Part shown: positions 25,689 to 34,888 of the stretch, piece after piece | Position numbering within the stretch: the first letter of the stretch is position 1 | How the letters are laid out: each line of letters begins with the position of its first letter | Assembly (NCBI GenBank): GCA_016709145.1 | Contig: JADJEK010000005.1 | Location: 248,001-312,000 of the forward strand | DNA length: 64,000 nucleotides | Reading direction: 5' to 3' | Source of the DNA: Planctomycetota bacterium | Lineage (GTDB): Bacteria > Planctomycetota > B15-G4 > JADJEK01 | Made by a program: the position numbers and the translations under genes | The notes under the pieces: generated by a model | Seen by the model: the letters and a program-made list of their open reading frames with translations, nothing else | Told to the model about the DNA's origin: nothing | Database searches by the model: none

Positions 25689-26513
25689 ATGATCGCCGAT
25701 CCCGAAATCCATCTGCACTACCGCGAGATCAGTAGCCACCCACTGCTGACGGCGGCCGAAGAGGTCCAGTTCGCTCGGCATGCACGTGCCGGTGACCCGG
25801 ATGCTCGACGGCGCATGATCGTCAGCAACCTTCGGCTCGTGGTGTCGATCGCCAAACGGTTCCAGGGCCGTGGCATGGCTCTCGCCGACCTCATCGGTGA
25901 AGGGCACCTCGGTCTGTTGCGAGCCGTCACGTTGTTCGACCCCGAGTTCGGCTGTCGCTTCTCGACGTACGCGACTTGGTGGATCCGCCAGTCGATCCAG
26001 AAGGCGCTGACGCGCAACGCCTCGTTGATCCGCTTGCCGAACTACCTGTCCGAACGCGTGCGCAAATGGCGCCGCGCGATGCCTGAGCTCGAGGCTCGCT
26101 TGTCGCGATCGCCGATGCTCTCGGAAGTCGCCGGGCACCTCGGAATCTCGAACCAGTGCGCGCGCTCGATCGGGCACGCCGTCGCGGTGACCCGGATCGA
26201 ATCGGGTTCCGAGACGGACGGTCGAGGAACGACGCGCATCGAAGGTGCGCACGACGACGCCGAAGATCCCGAAGCCTCGATCGACCTCGCTTCGGACCTC
26301 GTCCGCCTGCGCGCCGCACTCGACGTACTCGGTGACCGCGAACGTCACGTCCTGATGTTGCGCTTCGGTCTCGATCCACACGGGCCGCGCACTCTGAAGG
26401 AAATCGGCGCCGAGCTCAGCCTGACCCGCGAACGCGTGCGGCAGATCCAGAACGAAGCGCTCGCGAAGCTGTCGTCGCAGTTCGACGAGTTGCGCTCCGC
26501 ACGCGCGTCCTGA
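25689..26513 (+). CDS. RpoD/RpoS-like alternative sigma-70 factor
   Basis: The factor has 274 residues and starts directly at region 1.2 (DPEIHLHYREISSHPLLTAAEE), without the long N-terminal extension of a housekeeping sigma. Region 2 is complete: RRRMIVSNLRLVVSIAKRFQ, MALADLIGEGHLGLLRAV and the -10 recognition helix FSTYATWWIRQSIQKAL. Region 3 follows (PMLSEVAGHLGIS). Region 4 ends with the helix-turn-helix TLKEIGAELSLTRERVRQIQNEALAKL. This is a group 2/3 sigma that would direct RNA polymerase to an alternative promoter set. No anti-sigma gene is adjacent. It is convergent with kinase 2. Confidence 0.93.
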   Translation: MIADPEIHLHYREISSHPLLTAAEEVQFARHARAGDPDARRRMIVSNLRLVVSIAKRFQGRGMALADLIGEGHLGLLRAVTLFDPEFGCRFSTYATWWIRQSIQKALTRNASLIRLPNYLSERVRKWRRAMPELEARLSRSPMLSEVAGHLGISNQCARSIGHAVAVTRIESGSETDGRGTTRIEGAHDDAEDPEASIDLASDLVRLRAALDVLGDRERHVLMLRFGLDPHGPRTLKEIGAELSLTRERVRQIQNEALAKLSSQFDELRSARAS

Positions 26514-26628
26514 TCTCGCCGGATGGTGCGGCGGCGACACCGCCACGAACGCGTCGATGACGAGAACGGGTGATCGCCTCATCGCGGCGGTCACCCGTTC
26601 GTCGCTCGATCGAGCGATCGCGAAGGGC

Positions 26629-29600
26629 TCACGCGTCGACGCGGCACGCCTCGTCGACGAACTTCGCCATGGCTTCTGCGACCGCATCGTCCATGGCCTT
26701 GCCCGCCGCGTCGCCCGACGGCAACGCCTCGCGCGCGGTGACGACGTCCGCGGACCGCGCGACGACATCGAGCGCACGGATCGCGTCGCGGACTTCGAGG
26801 CTGTCGGATTCGACGGACTGCGTGAGCTCGTCGACCGCCGCGACGACGTATGCGACCGCGCGCGCGTTCCACTCGGCACGTTCGCTCGCGGGCACCTGGG
26901 CCGCGTACTGCGCGCATGCGAGAGCGGCGGCGGGATGGAACCCGCTGACGGCGTCAGGTTTCCAGGCACGTCCCTCGAGCGCCGCGAACCCACGCGCGGC
27001 CCACTCGATGCGCCCGATGCGGAAGGCCACCACCGAGCGAACGCCGATGTCGTAGGCGTTCATCGCGTCGAAGTCCGGCTCCGGCTGCACCTCGATCTCG
27101 GCCTGCGCCGCGACCGACTCGTCGACGAGACGCGTGAACTGCATCTCGCGCGCCGCATCGGTCAGCGCGGCGCGAGGCGACGACTCGCGCAGATGCTCCA
27201 GCAGCGCTTTGGCCTCGCCGTTCTTGCCGTTCTCGAGCGCGAGCGTCGCCTTCAACTGCAGCGCACCGGCGTGATCGGGCAGCGCGGACAAGGTGCGATC
27301 GATCGCCGTCTTGCAGGTCTCGAAGTCGCGCATCTGCATCGAGCGTACGCCGCAGTGCAACACGATCGCGGGATCCGTCGCCTTCACGGCCGCGACGCGC
27401 ACTGCGGCGCGGGCTTCGTCGACGCGCCCGAGGCGCACGTACGAGTCCTCGAGATTGACGACCGCGACGGACTGCCCGAGCTCGACCGCGCGAGCCAGCG
27501 GCGTGAGTGCGTCCTCGACTCGTCCGAGCTGCGCGAGCGCGATCCCGAGCAGCATGTGGGCACGCGCATCGTCGGGCGCGAGAGCCGCGGCGCGCTCCAT
27601 GACCGTCACCGCGTTCGCGCGCTCCCCGCGCAACAGCAGCGCGCGGCCGAGGTCGGTCAGGATGTGGGCATCGTCCGGCCGCGCCGCCAACGCCATCGAG
27701 TACAGCCGCGTGATTTCCCCGAGCGGCGGATCCTCGAGCAGGCCGAGCTGCGCGGCGAGATCGTGACTGAGGTGGACGTCGTCGGGATGACGGAAGCTCG
27801 CGACGCGGTACACGCGAATGGCGTCTTCGCGCTGATTGGTCTCCGCCAGTGCCCGAGCGAGCAACACCAACGACCGTGCCGGCGCGACCGCGAGGCCGGC
27901 TTCACCGGCGATCTCCAACAGCCGCTTCGGCGCGTTCTCGAGCACCGCTCGCCGCACGCGCGAACGCAACGCGTCGTCGTCGGCGCGCAACGCGAGTTCG
28001 ATCGTCGCGATCCACGCTCGTGCGTCATGCACGCCGTGGCGGCGCTGCAACCACGCCCAATCGTCGAGCCCATCGACCAAGACGTCGCGCGCCCGGTCCT
28101 CGCGGATCACGCGCGCGGCCGCCTCGGGTTCGGACGCGCCGAGGTCGATCCCGAACTCGGCGAACGCCGCGCGGTACTTCGCGTCGAGAGCCGCCGGCGC
28201 GTCGACGCGCCCGTGCGGACGCAGTTCCGCGAGGCGCGCGACGATGCGCGCCTTGGCCGCCGCGTCGTCGCGCTCACGACCGACTCCGTTCTCGAGATCG
28301 AGCGCCGTGGCGCGGGTCTGCTCCCCGACGTCGGGCCCCGCAGCGAGCGCGGTCGCCGCGTGCGCAGCTTCGAACGCCTTGTCCCACGCGCTGTCGACGT
28401 CGACGCTCGCTTGCCGCGCGTCGGCCGCCAGCAGACGCGCCCGCTCGAGCGCGGCGCCGACCGCATGCTCCGCCGTGCCGCGCCGTTCGTCGCGCTCGTG
28501 CGCGGCGAACAACATCAGGGTCGCCGGCACCACGACCGCGACCAGCACGGCGAGCGACAACGCCAGCGTGAGCCGTCGCGACCGCGCCTCGTGCGCCGCG
28601 ACCGCACGTGCCTTCTCGGCTTCGAGTTCGGCGTCGCGCGCGCGCTTCGCCAGCGACCGCAGGTGTGCCGACACGGCCGCCGCGACGGCCTTCGCATCGA
28701 CGGGGCGAGCGGCCGGGTCGACGGCGAGGCAGGCGATCGCGAGTTCGACGAGTTCGGGTTCGGCATCGCATCGAGTCAAGCGTTCACGAGCGTCGTCGAG
28801 CCAGCCCTTCGACGCTTGCAGCATCAGCTCGGCGCGCGTGTTCGCGCGATACGGCGGCTTGCCGGTCAGGATCTCGCACAGCATCGCGCCGAGGCCGAAC
28901 ACGTCGGTGCGCGTCGTGACCGCGACGTCGTCGCCACGCGCTTGCTCGGGCGCCATGTACGCGAGCGTGCCGCCGATGCGGATGCGCGAACTCGAACCCT
29001 CAGCGCTCGAGTCGCCGGCGCGTTCGACATTCCACGGGCGCGTCGCGATGGGCGTGATCGGCGTGGCGGGCGCGCTCGTGCCGAGGCCCGGCGCCGCATG
29101 GCGCGCGAAACCGAAGTCCATGACCTGCACTTCGCCGAAGGCGCCGACCATGACGTTGTGCGGCTTGAGGTCGCCATGCAGCACGCCATGCGCATGGACG
29201 AACGCGAGCGTCTGACAGACCTTTTCGAAGATCTCGACGAAGCCGCGCGCAGCCGCGCCACGCGTCGCGCCGCGCATCAGCTCGGCGAAGGTCTGACCTT
29301 CGACGATCTTCATCGCGAAGTACGGCCGGCCGTCTTCGAGCCGACCGAACTCGTGGATCGGCACGATGCCCGGATGTTGCAAGCCGGCGCAGACGTGGGC
29401 CTCGGCGACGAAGCGCTCGCACGCCGCCTGGTCCGACGCCAGCGACGCGCGCACGACCTTCAACGCAACGTCGCGGCCGAGCGCCGGATCGTGGGCGCGC
29501 AGCACGCGGCCGCTGCCGCCTTCGCCCAAGACGTCCTGGACCAAGAAGCGCCCGACCCGAGCCGGGATCGGCTCGTCGCGATCGGCCTCGTGCGCCGCCG

Positions 29601-29709
29601 CGTCGTCCGCGTCCATGGCGTCAGCGGCGTCCGGCTCCGCCACCGAAAAGGCGGAGGAGAGGAAGCGTTCGAGGAAGCCGTCGTCGTGGTCGGGTTCGTG
29701 CGTGCTCAT
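26629..29709 (-). CDS. Receptor-type Ser/Thr protein kinase with TPR C-terminus (kinase 2, HGD variant)
   Basis: The protein has 1026 residues from the ATG at 29709; an upstream in-frame start would add ~51 Arg-rich residues without family character. The kinase domain is at ~54-340: LGEGGSGRVLRAHD, Lys84, DFG at 198-200, YMAPEQ at 251-256. The catalytic loop reads HGDLKPHN (178-185), so the Arg of HRD is Gly while the catalytic Asp is kept. An insertion of ~35 residues sits in the activation segment. After the kinase come a membrane helix (LALSLAVLVAVVVPATLML) and a long TPR-rich region (ITRLYSMALAARPDDAHIL, NAVTVMERAAALAPDDARAHMLLG). An ECF sigma gene lies 178 bp upstream in the same orientation, which suggests one signalling unit. 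Confidence 0.9.
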   Translation of the reverse strand: MSTHEPDHDDGFLERFLSSAFSVAEPDAADAMDADDAAAHEADRDEPIPARVGRFLVQDVLGEGGSGRVLRAHDPALGRDVALKVVRASLASDQAACERFVAEAHVCAGLQHPGIVPIHEFGRLEDGRPYFAMKIVEGQTFAELMRGATRGAAARGFVEIFEKVCQTLAFVHAHGVLHGDLKPHNVMVGAFGEVQVMDFGFARHAAPGLGTSAPATPITPIATRPWNVERAGDSSAEGSSSRIRIGGTLAYMAPEQARGDDVAVTTRTDVFGLGAMLCEILTGKPPYRANTRAELMLQASKGWLDDARERLTRCDAEPELVELAIACLAVDPAARPVDAKAVAAAVSAHLRSLAKRARDAELEAEKARAVAAHEARSRRLTLALSLAVLVAVVVPATLMLFAAHERDERRGTAEHAVGAALERARLLAADARQASVDVDSAWDKAFEAAHAATALAAGPDVGEQTRATALDLENGVGRERDDAAAKARIVARLAELRPHGRVDAPAALDAKYRAAFAEFGIDLGASEPEAAARVIREDRARDVLVDGLDDWAWLQRRHGVHDARAWIATIELALRADDDALRSRVRRAVLENAPKRLLEIAGEAGLAVAPARSLVLLARALAETNQREDAIRVYRVASFRHPDDVHLSHDLAAQLGLLEDPPLGEITRLYSMALAARPDDAHILTDLGRALLLRGERANAVTVMERAAALAPDDARAHMLLGIALAQLGRVEDALTPLARAVELGQSVAVVNLEDSYVRLGRVDEARAAVRVAAVKATDPAIVLHCGVRSMQMRDFETCKTAIDRTLSALPDHAGALQLKATLALENGKNGEAKALLEHLRESSPRAALTDAAREMQFTRLVDESVAAQAEIEVQPEPDFDAMNAYDIGVRSVVAFRIGRIEWAARGFAALEGRAWKPDAVSGFHPAAALACAQYAAQVPASERAEWNARAVAYVVAAVDELTQSVESDSLEVRDAIRALDVVARSADVVTAREALPSGDAAGKAMDDAVAEAMAKFVDEACRVDA

Positions 29710-29887
29710 CGATGCGATCCGGGGGATCGTCCGCATCTCTGCTCGACCGCGGGATTCCTGGGTACGGAATCCGCGGTTCGCGCGCGAGTCCGGGGGCGCG
29801 CGACCGCGTCGAACGCGGCTGCCCGCATGGCGTTGCGACTCTTGGCCCGACCGAGAACGCAACGGCTCCGGAGCGATCGAGGTGGGC

Positions 29888-30574
29888 TCACAGCAGGCGC
29901 GCCAGTTCTGCGCAGCGTTCGGACAGCTCCTTCTCGCTGGCCTCGGGGAAGTAACCGGCCATCACTTCGAGCAGGGCGGCGCGGTACTCCCCCTTCGCAT
30001 CATGCAAGTGTTCGCTGACGCGCTGCGCATCGATGCCGAGCGCGACCGCGATCTCGCGCGGCGGCCTGCCGTGGAAGTAGCGCTGTTCCAGACAGAACAG
30101 GCGGCGCCGCGCGGCTTCGCCACCCTTGGCCGCGCGCGCGACCAGCAGCCGGCGGGCCTCGCGGCCGATCATCGCGGCCCAAGCCCGATCGAACGCGGCC
30201 GACAGCGTGGCATCGGAGCGCTCGATCGCGTCGGGGTCGAACGCCGGTCGCGTATTGGACCGATTCCAGCGCGTGCGTTGCCGTTCGAGCACGGCCGCGA
30301 CCCGCGCGGTCACCCCATAGAGGAACGCGCGCAAGCCTCCGGGCCGCGTCGGGTCGAGCCGCTCGAGCGCCCCGTCGGCGCGCAGGCACTGCAAGAACAC
30401 TTCCTGCGTGGCATCGGAGACTTCTTCGCGATCGGACCCGATGCGCCAGCGCGTGGCGAGATAGGCGCGGATCACGGGTTCGTAGCGTCGACAGAACACG
30501 TCCCGCAGTTGCGGATCGCCGCGAGCGGCGCCGATCACCACGGTCCAGCAGGTCGAGTCGAATCGCGACGACAT
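29888..30574 (-). CDS. ECF-type RNA polymerase sigma factor upstream of kinase 2
   Basis: The factor has 228 residues. Region 2 is seen as RDVFCRRYEPVIRAYLATRW, then VSDATQEVFLQCLRADGAL and GGLRAFLYGVTARVAAVLE. Region 4 has the helix-turn-helix GRPPREIAVALGIDAQRVSEHLHDAKGEYRAALL. It resembles the planctomycete ECF groups whose genes neighbour Ser/Thr kinases and which lack a classical anti-sigma factor. Control by phosphorylation from the downstream kinase is the known model for such pairs and an inference here. It lies directly upstream of kinase 2 in the same orientation and may be co-transcribed. Confidence 0.85.
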   Translation of the reverse strand: MSSRFDSTCWTVVIGAARGDPQLRDVFCRRYEPVIRAYLATRWRIGSDREEVSDATQEVFLQCLRADGALERLDPTRPGGLRAFLYGVTARVAAVLERQRTRWNRSNTRPAFDPDAIERSDATLSAAFDRAWAAMIGREARRLLVARAAKGGEAARRRLFCLEQRYFHGRPPREIAVALGIDAQRVSEHLHDAKGEYRAALLEVMAGYFPEASEKELSERCAELARLL

Positions 30575-30799
30575 CGGTGAACTCGCGGAACTCCCGGCAC
30601 TTTGCGCGAAGGACGACCCGCGTCGATGGAACGCTGCGATGGCGCTCGAGCGGGTCGACGAACGGACGACGGCGCGACGGCATGGTTCAGCGCGCCGAGG
30701 CGCAGTGTGCCATGCAGTCGCGCCGTCGGGCGCGCTTCGAATCGGTGCAGGGCCGCCGGGGAACCCCCCAGGGGCTGCCGCGACGTCAGCCGATCGGGA

Positions 30800-31870
30800 T
30801 CACTCGGCGCGTGCGTCGATCGGCGCCTTCAGGTGGAACGGGCCGAACTTGACGTCGAACGTCGCCGTCATCGGCGTGGCGCCGGGCACGAGTTCGAGCG
30901 TCAGTTCCTTCGTCGAGTTCGCGTCGTCACGCACGAGTTCCATCGCGGCCTCGTACGCGGGCGCCGGCAGTTGATCGGCCACGAACGCGTCGAGCTTCGC
31001 CGCGCGCAGCTTCGCCGGGTCGTTGAACTGCAGCATCACCTTGCCGTCGCGCTGCGTCATCGTCAGGAACCACGCGCCAGCCGGGATCGCGACCGCACCG
31101 ACACTGACCTGGACGTTGGTGTCGAACGTGGTCCAGAAGTCCTTGCCGAGTCGCCAGCGCTGTCCGGCGAACGTGCCGCCGTCGTATGCCTTCGCGTACG
31201 CGTCCCGCCACGCGACCGTCGACCAATCGAGGTGCATCTGCGCGGCGCCCTTCGCGCCGAACCACACCATGCGCGAACCACGGCGGTCGCTCGTGTACGC
31301 GATCGTCTGGACTTCAGGGGCACGGTCCGGCTTCGCTGCCGCGCCACCACCGCGACGCTTCTCGAGCAGCGCGACGAAGCGCGGATCGGACACCAGGCTC
31401 GCGAGATCCGGGTCCGTCTCGAAACCGGCTTGCGCGTTGACCTTCTTGTCGACCGCGAACGTGAGTTGCTCGATCGCCTTGTCCTTGTCGCCCTTCAACG
31501 CGTACGCGCAGCCGGCGTTGTAGTGCGCCACCGACGCGGTGCCGCGCACCGGCGACTTGGCCGCTTCGAGGTGAGCCGGCAACGCCTCGTCGATCTTGCC
31601 CTGCGCATGCAGTGCGTAACCGAGGGCGAACCATGCGTCGAACAACCCCGGATCGGCGTCGACCAGCGCCTTGGCCAGCGGCGCGGCGTCGGCGAACTGC
31701 TCGTTCTCGAGCATGCGTTGGATCTTCGCCAACGCGGCGCGCGGATCGGGCTGCGCCGGTTTCGCGGTCGGCGGCGGGGTCGCGGGGTCCTGCGCCGTCG
31801 CGGCACTCAGAGGATGCAGGCAGAGAATGGCCGTCGTGGTCAGGATCAGCAGTTCGCGGAGAGCCTTCAT
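30800..31870 (-). CDS. Secreted TPR protein with DUF2911-like C-terminal domain
   Basis: The product has 356 residues. The ATG at 31870 has an excellent AGGAGG site just upstream, which decides the start over an ATG at 31951. The signal peptide is KALRELLILTTTAILCLHPLSAATA. TPR-like helices follow at ~45-150 (QRMLENEQFADAAPLAKALVDADPGLFDAWFALGYALHAQGKIDEAL). The second half is a beta-rich domain resembling DUF2911: RLGKDFWTTFDTNVQVSVGAVAIPAGAWFLTMTQRDGKVMLQFND, the familiar 'tag, scaffold, GxY/W-x-L' pattern. The function of DUF2911 is unknown. The product is expected to be periplasmic or extracellular. It is divergent from the PhyH dioxygenase gene. Confidence 0.75.
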   Translation of the reverse strand: MKALRELLILTTTAILCLHPLSAATAQDPATPPPTAKPAQPDPRAALAKIQRMLENEQFADAAPLAKALVDADPGLFDAWFALGYALHAQGKIDEALPAHLEAAKSPVRGTASVAHYNAGCAYALKGDKDKAIEQLTFAVDKKVNAQAGFETDPDLASLVSDPRFVALLEKRRGGGAAAKPDRAPEVQTIAYTSDRRGSRMVWFGAKGAAQMHLDWSTVAWRDAYAKAYDGGTFAGQRWRLGKDFWTTFDTNVQVSVGAVAIPAGAWFLTMTQRDGKVMLQFNDPAKLRAAKLDAFVADQLPAPAYEAAMELVRDDANSTKELTLELVPGATPMTATFDVKFGPFHLKAPIDARAE

Positions 31871-32021
31871 GGTTCCTCCTTCCGGAGATCGGGGAGCGGT
31901 CTGGGTTCGAAGCGGGGCGTGTACGCTGCCGACCGCACGCGAGCCGCACAAGAGGTGATCGGCTCGCGATCGAAAACTGGCGCGCGGAAGCTCGTCCGCG
32001 GCCAGCGAAAGGACCGCAACG

Positions 32022-32855
32022 ATGACCGTCGTAACGTCGGGTTCGGATCGTCGCCACGGCGACGACTACTCGGTGTCGGAGGACGAGATCCGCCGCTTCC
32101 GCGACGACGGCTTCGTGCATCTGCGCGGCGTCCTGTCCGAGGACGAAGTGCGCTCGATCGAGGCGACCTACGACCGCTTCCTGCGTCGCGACATCGTCGT
32201 CCCGGGCAAGGACTTCTGCGACATGGCCGGCGACTACGACCGGCCCGTCGATCAGTACGCGATCGTCAACGTCATGCTGCCGCGCGTCTACCACCCGCAA
32301 TGGCAGGGCAACGTCTACGAGCGTCGCGCCGCGTCGATCGCGCGCCAACTGTGCGGCGAGGGCATGGCGATCGACTACGACCAACTGCTCGCGAAACGGC
32401 CGTTCAAGACCGACGCGGTGTTCCACTGGCACCAGGACCTCGCGTACTGGCCGATCACGCGCGATCTGCGCACCGCGACGTGCTGGCTCGCGATCGACGC
32501 GTCGACGCGCGAGAACGGCTGCATGCGCTTCGTGCCGGGATCGCACCTCGAGCCGACGTTGCGGACGCATCGCCCGCTGCTCGACGATCGCGGCAAGTCG
32601 CACACGCTCGTCGCCGACGTCGACGAGGCCAAGGACCGCGTCGCGTGGGCCGAGATCGCACGCGGCGACATCACGGTCCACAACGAACGCGTCGCGCACG
32701 GCTCGGGCGGCAACTCGACCGCGGGCTGGCGGCGGGCGTACATCGTCGCGCTCCGTGCGCGCGAGACGATCGCGCTGGAACGACAGCGCGGCTTCACGCA
32801 CTCGCACAACGACACGAAGGAGACGTTGGACGACGTCGGCTTCATGTCGTCGTGA
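32022..32855 (+). CDS. Phytanoyl-CoA dioxygenase (PhyH)-family oxygenase
   Basis: The product is a 277-residue Fe(II)/2-oxoglutarate-dependent oxygenase. The family opening is present (EDEIRRFRDDGFVHLRGVLSEDEV). The iron ligands are visible as H137-x-D139 in FHWHQDLAYWP and a distal His226 in NERVAHGSGGN, followed by an Arg pair (WRRAY) suitable for binding 2-oxoglutarate. Length is typical. Bacterial members hydroxylate diverse small molecules; the substrate is not evident. A GAAAGGA sequence shortly before the ATG can serve as ribosome-binding site. It is flanked by unrelated secreted-protein genes. Confidence 0.87.
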   Translation: MTVVTSGSDRRHGDDYSVSEDEIRRFRDDGFVHLRGVLSEDEVRSIEATYDRFLRRDIVVPGKDFCDMAGDYDRPVDQYAIVNVMLPRVYHPQWQGNVYERRAASIARQLCGEGMAIDYDQLLAKRPFKTDAVFHWHQDLAYWPITRDLRTATCWLAIDASTRENGCMRFVPGSHLEPTLRTHRPLLDDRGKSHTLVADVDEAKDRVAWAEIARGDITVHNERVAHGSGGNSTAGWRRAYIVALRARETIALERQRGFTHSHNDTKETLDDVGFMSS

Positions 32856-32876
32856 ACGCCGTCGCGTTCGGTCTCG

Positions 32877-34754
32877 TCAGGGAGCGAGTTCGAGCACGAC
32901 CGCGTTGCTGACGAACTCCGGCGCGTTCGTCGGCGACAGCACCACGTAAGCGTGGTGGAACGTCAGACCGACGAGGATCGGCGGGCTGTTGCTCGGCAGC
33001 GTGAACTGCGCGGTCGACTTGCCGCTGCCGTCCAGCGTCGCGAAAGCGTTCAACAGCGGCGGAGCATTCGGGTTCTGCAGCAGAAGCAGCAGGTACGCGT
33101 CGTAGTTCAGCGGCAACGTCAACTGCGAGTTCAACGGCAAGCCGGGTGACGACCCGGTCACGCAACCGAGCAACCAGTACGCCTTGTTCGCGTGCTGCAA
33201 GCCCGCGTCGAGCACGAAGTCCTGGATGCCGCCGGCCGCGAGCGACAGTTGCGGCGGCGATGCGGCGAGCGGCGTTGTCGCCAGGCGCATCGCGATGGGC
33301 GAACCGGTGAACCAAGTGCCGAGGCCACTGCGCTGCTTCGACTGCAGCAACCCGCTGGTGCCGATGTTCACGCCGGCGTGGTACGCGGGCTCGTTCGCGG
33401 TCAGGCGCACCCAGTAGCGACCGGGCAAGAGCGCGGCGGAGAAGTCGGCAGTCACCCAGTTGATCGTGTTCGGGTTGAAGCGGAATTGCATCGCGGCCGC
33501 GACGATCGGAGCCGACTCGTTCGGGAACTGTCCGGAGCCGTCGTCGGGGAACAACGTCGCCGTGAAACCGCTACCGAACCCGTAGTTCGCGGTCCAACCG
33601 TCGAGCTCGAGCGAACCGAGCGAGACGCCCGGCGCCGGCACGTCGAACGGCTGGAACACATCGAAGCACGTGTTCTGCGCCGTCGACGAGCAACCCAGCG
33701 TGCGACTCGGCGGCACCGGATTCGAACCGTGATCGAGGAAGTACGTCGGTGTCGGGCACGGGTTCTCCTCGCACTCGTCGGGGAAGCCGTTGCCGTTGCA
33801 ATCTTGGGAGAAGCCGCTCACGAGGTCGGTCGCGTCGGCGATCCCGTTGCCGTTGCAGTCCGCCATCGGCTGCACCACCGGACCGCTGTCGAGCGTGAGA
33901 CCCGACGGACTGAGACCGCCGGTGCTCTGGTAGAGCACGACGGGATTCGAGCCGTCGAGTTTCGTCCGCACGATGTGGTCGGAGAACAGGTCGTCGCTGT
34001 AGACGATCGAGTCGCTGGCGGGGTCGATGACGAAACCGTTCATGCCCGGCGATTGCACGAAGGCCGGCGTGTTGTCGATGACGACGCTCGGCTGCGTGCC
34101 GTCGAGTCGCGCGCGAGCGATGTGGTCCGTGATCGTGTCGGTGTCGATCCAGTAGATGAAGCCGTTCGCGACGTCGAGCTGCAGCGTGCGCGCGATGCTG
34201 ATCCCGGTGACGACGGTCTTTGGGTGCGAGCCGTCGAGATCGAAGCGGCGGATCGTGCCGTCCGCGCCGACGTAGACGTGACCGTTCGTCGCGTCGACCA
34301 GCGGACAACCGAGCGGGAAGCTCTGCTGCGCCGTGAACAGGATCTGCATGCCGCTGCCATTCGCGTTGACGCGGCGCAGGGTGTTGCCGTCGACGTAATA
34401 GAGCCGGCCTTGCGCGTCGACGCGCGGACCGCGCGCTCCGCCGCTGGTCGTCACGACCGTCGTCAAGCCCGCTCCATTCGACTGCGCGCGCAGGATCCGA
34501 TTCGTGCCCGCGTAGTCGGCCCACAGGAACTGCCCGCTGGCGACGTCGAAGGTCAGGTCGAGCGGCACCCAGAACGACGTCGGGATCGTGAACGGCTCGA
34601 ACACGTTCTGCCCGTTCAGGTCCATCGCCTTGATCTTCGGGTTGTTGAACGCGTACTCGGTGAACACGATCTGCGTCTGCGCGGGCGCGCTCGCGGCGAA
34701 CGGAACGAGGGCGGCCAGCGCGACCGCGAACGGCGCGAGACGAGTGCGGGACAT
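32877..34754 (-). CDS. Secreted YWTD-type beta-propeller protein with EF-hand-like linker and shared C-terminal module
   Basis: The protein has 625 residues; the ATG at 34754 opens a signal peptide (SRTRLAPFAVALAALVPFAASAPA). Residues ~30-290 contain six LDL-receptor-type propeller blades (LDLTFDVASGQFLWADY, YYVDGNTLRRVNANGSG, QLDVANGFIYWIDTDTITDHIARARLDG, DSIVYSDDLFSDHIVRTKLDGS). A Ca-binding thrombospondin-3/dockerin-like linker follows (DCNGNGIADATDL, DCNGNGFPDECEENPC). A beta-sandwich of unknown type spans ~340-500. The last ~125 residues are the shared C-terminal module, ending SNAVVLELAP. It is probably an extracellular binding protein. Confidence 0.83.
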   Translation of the reverse strand: MSRTRLAPFAVALAALVPFAASAPAQTQIVFTEYAFNNPKIKAMDLNGQNVFEPFTIPTSFWVPLDLTFDVASGQFLWADYAGTNRILRAQSNGAGLTTVVTTSGGARGPRVDAQGRLYYVDGNTLRRVNANGSGMQILFTAQQSFPLGCPLVDATNGHVYVGADGTIRRFDLDGSHPKTVVTGISIARTLQLDVANGFIYWIDTDTITDHIARARLDGTQPSVVIDNTPAFVQSPGMNGFVIDPASDSIVYSDDLFSDHIVRTKLDGSNPVVLYQSTGGLSPSGLTLDSGPVVQPMADCNGNGIADATDLVSGFSQDCNGNGFPDECEENPCPTPTYFLDHGSNPVPPSRTLGCSSTAQNTCFDVFQPFDVPAPGVSLGSLELDGWTANYGFGSGFTATLFPDDGSGQFPNESAPIVAAAMQFRFNPNTINWVTADFSAALLPGRYWVRLTANEPAYHAGVNIGTSGLLQSKQRSGLGTWFTGSPIAMRLATTPLAASPPQLSLAAGGIQDFVLDAGLQHANKAYWLLGCVTGSSPGLPLNSQLTLPLNYDAYLLLLLQNPNAPPLLNAFATLDGSGKSTAQFTLPSNSPPILVGLTFHHAYVVLSPTNAPEFVSNAVVLELAP

Positions 34755-34888
34755 GCGTGGACCTCGGGTGCGGGAGAGAGAGGGAGAGCCGGGGAGGGCG
34801 CAAGACGCGGGAGCGAGCGGCGCACAGGATCGTCGAAGTCGCCGACTCGGGTCAAGCCGGTCGCGCGAATCCTCGAGCTGCTCGACCG

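Noticed and set aside
26557..30018. 1153-codon open frame on the plus strand
   Set aside because: It is antisense to kinase 2, whose catalytic motifs are intact on the minus strand.
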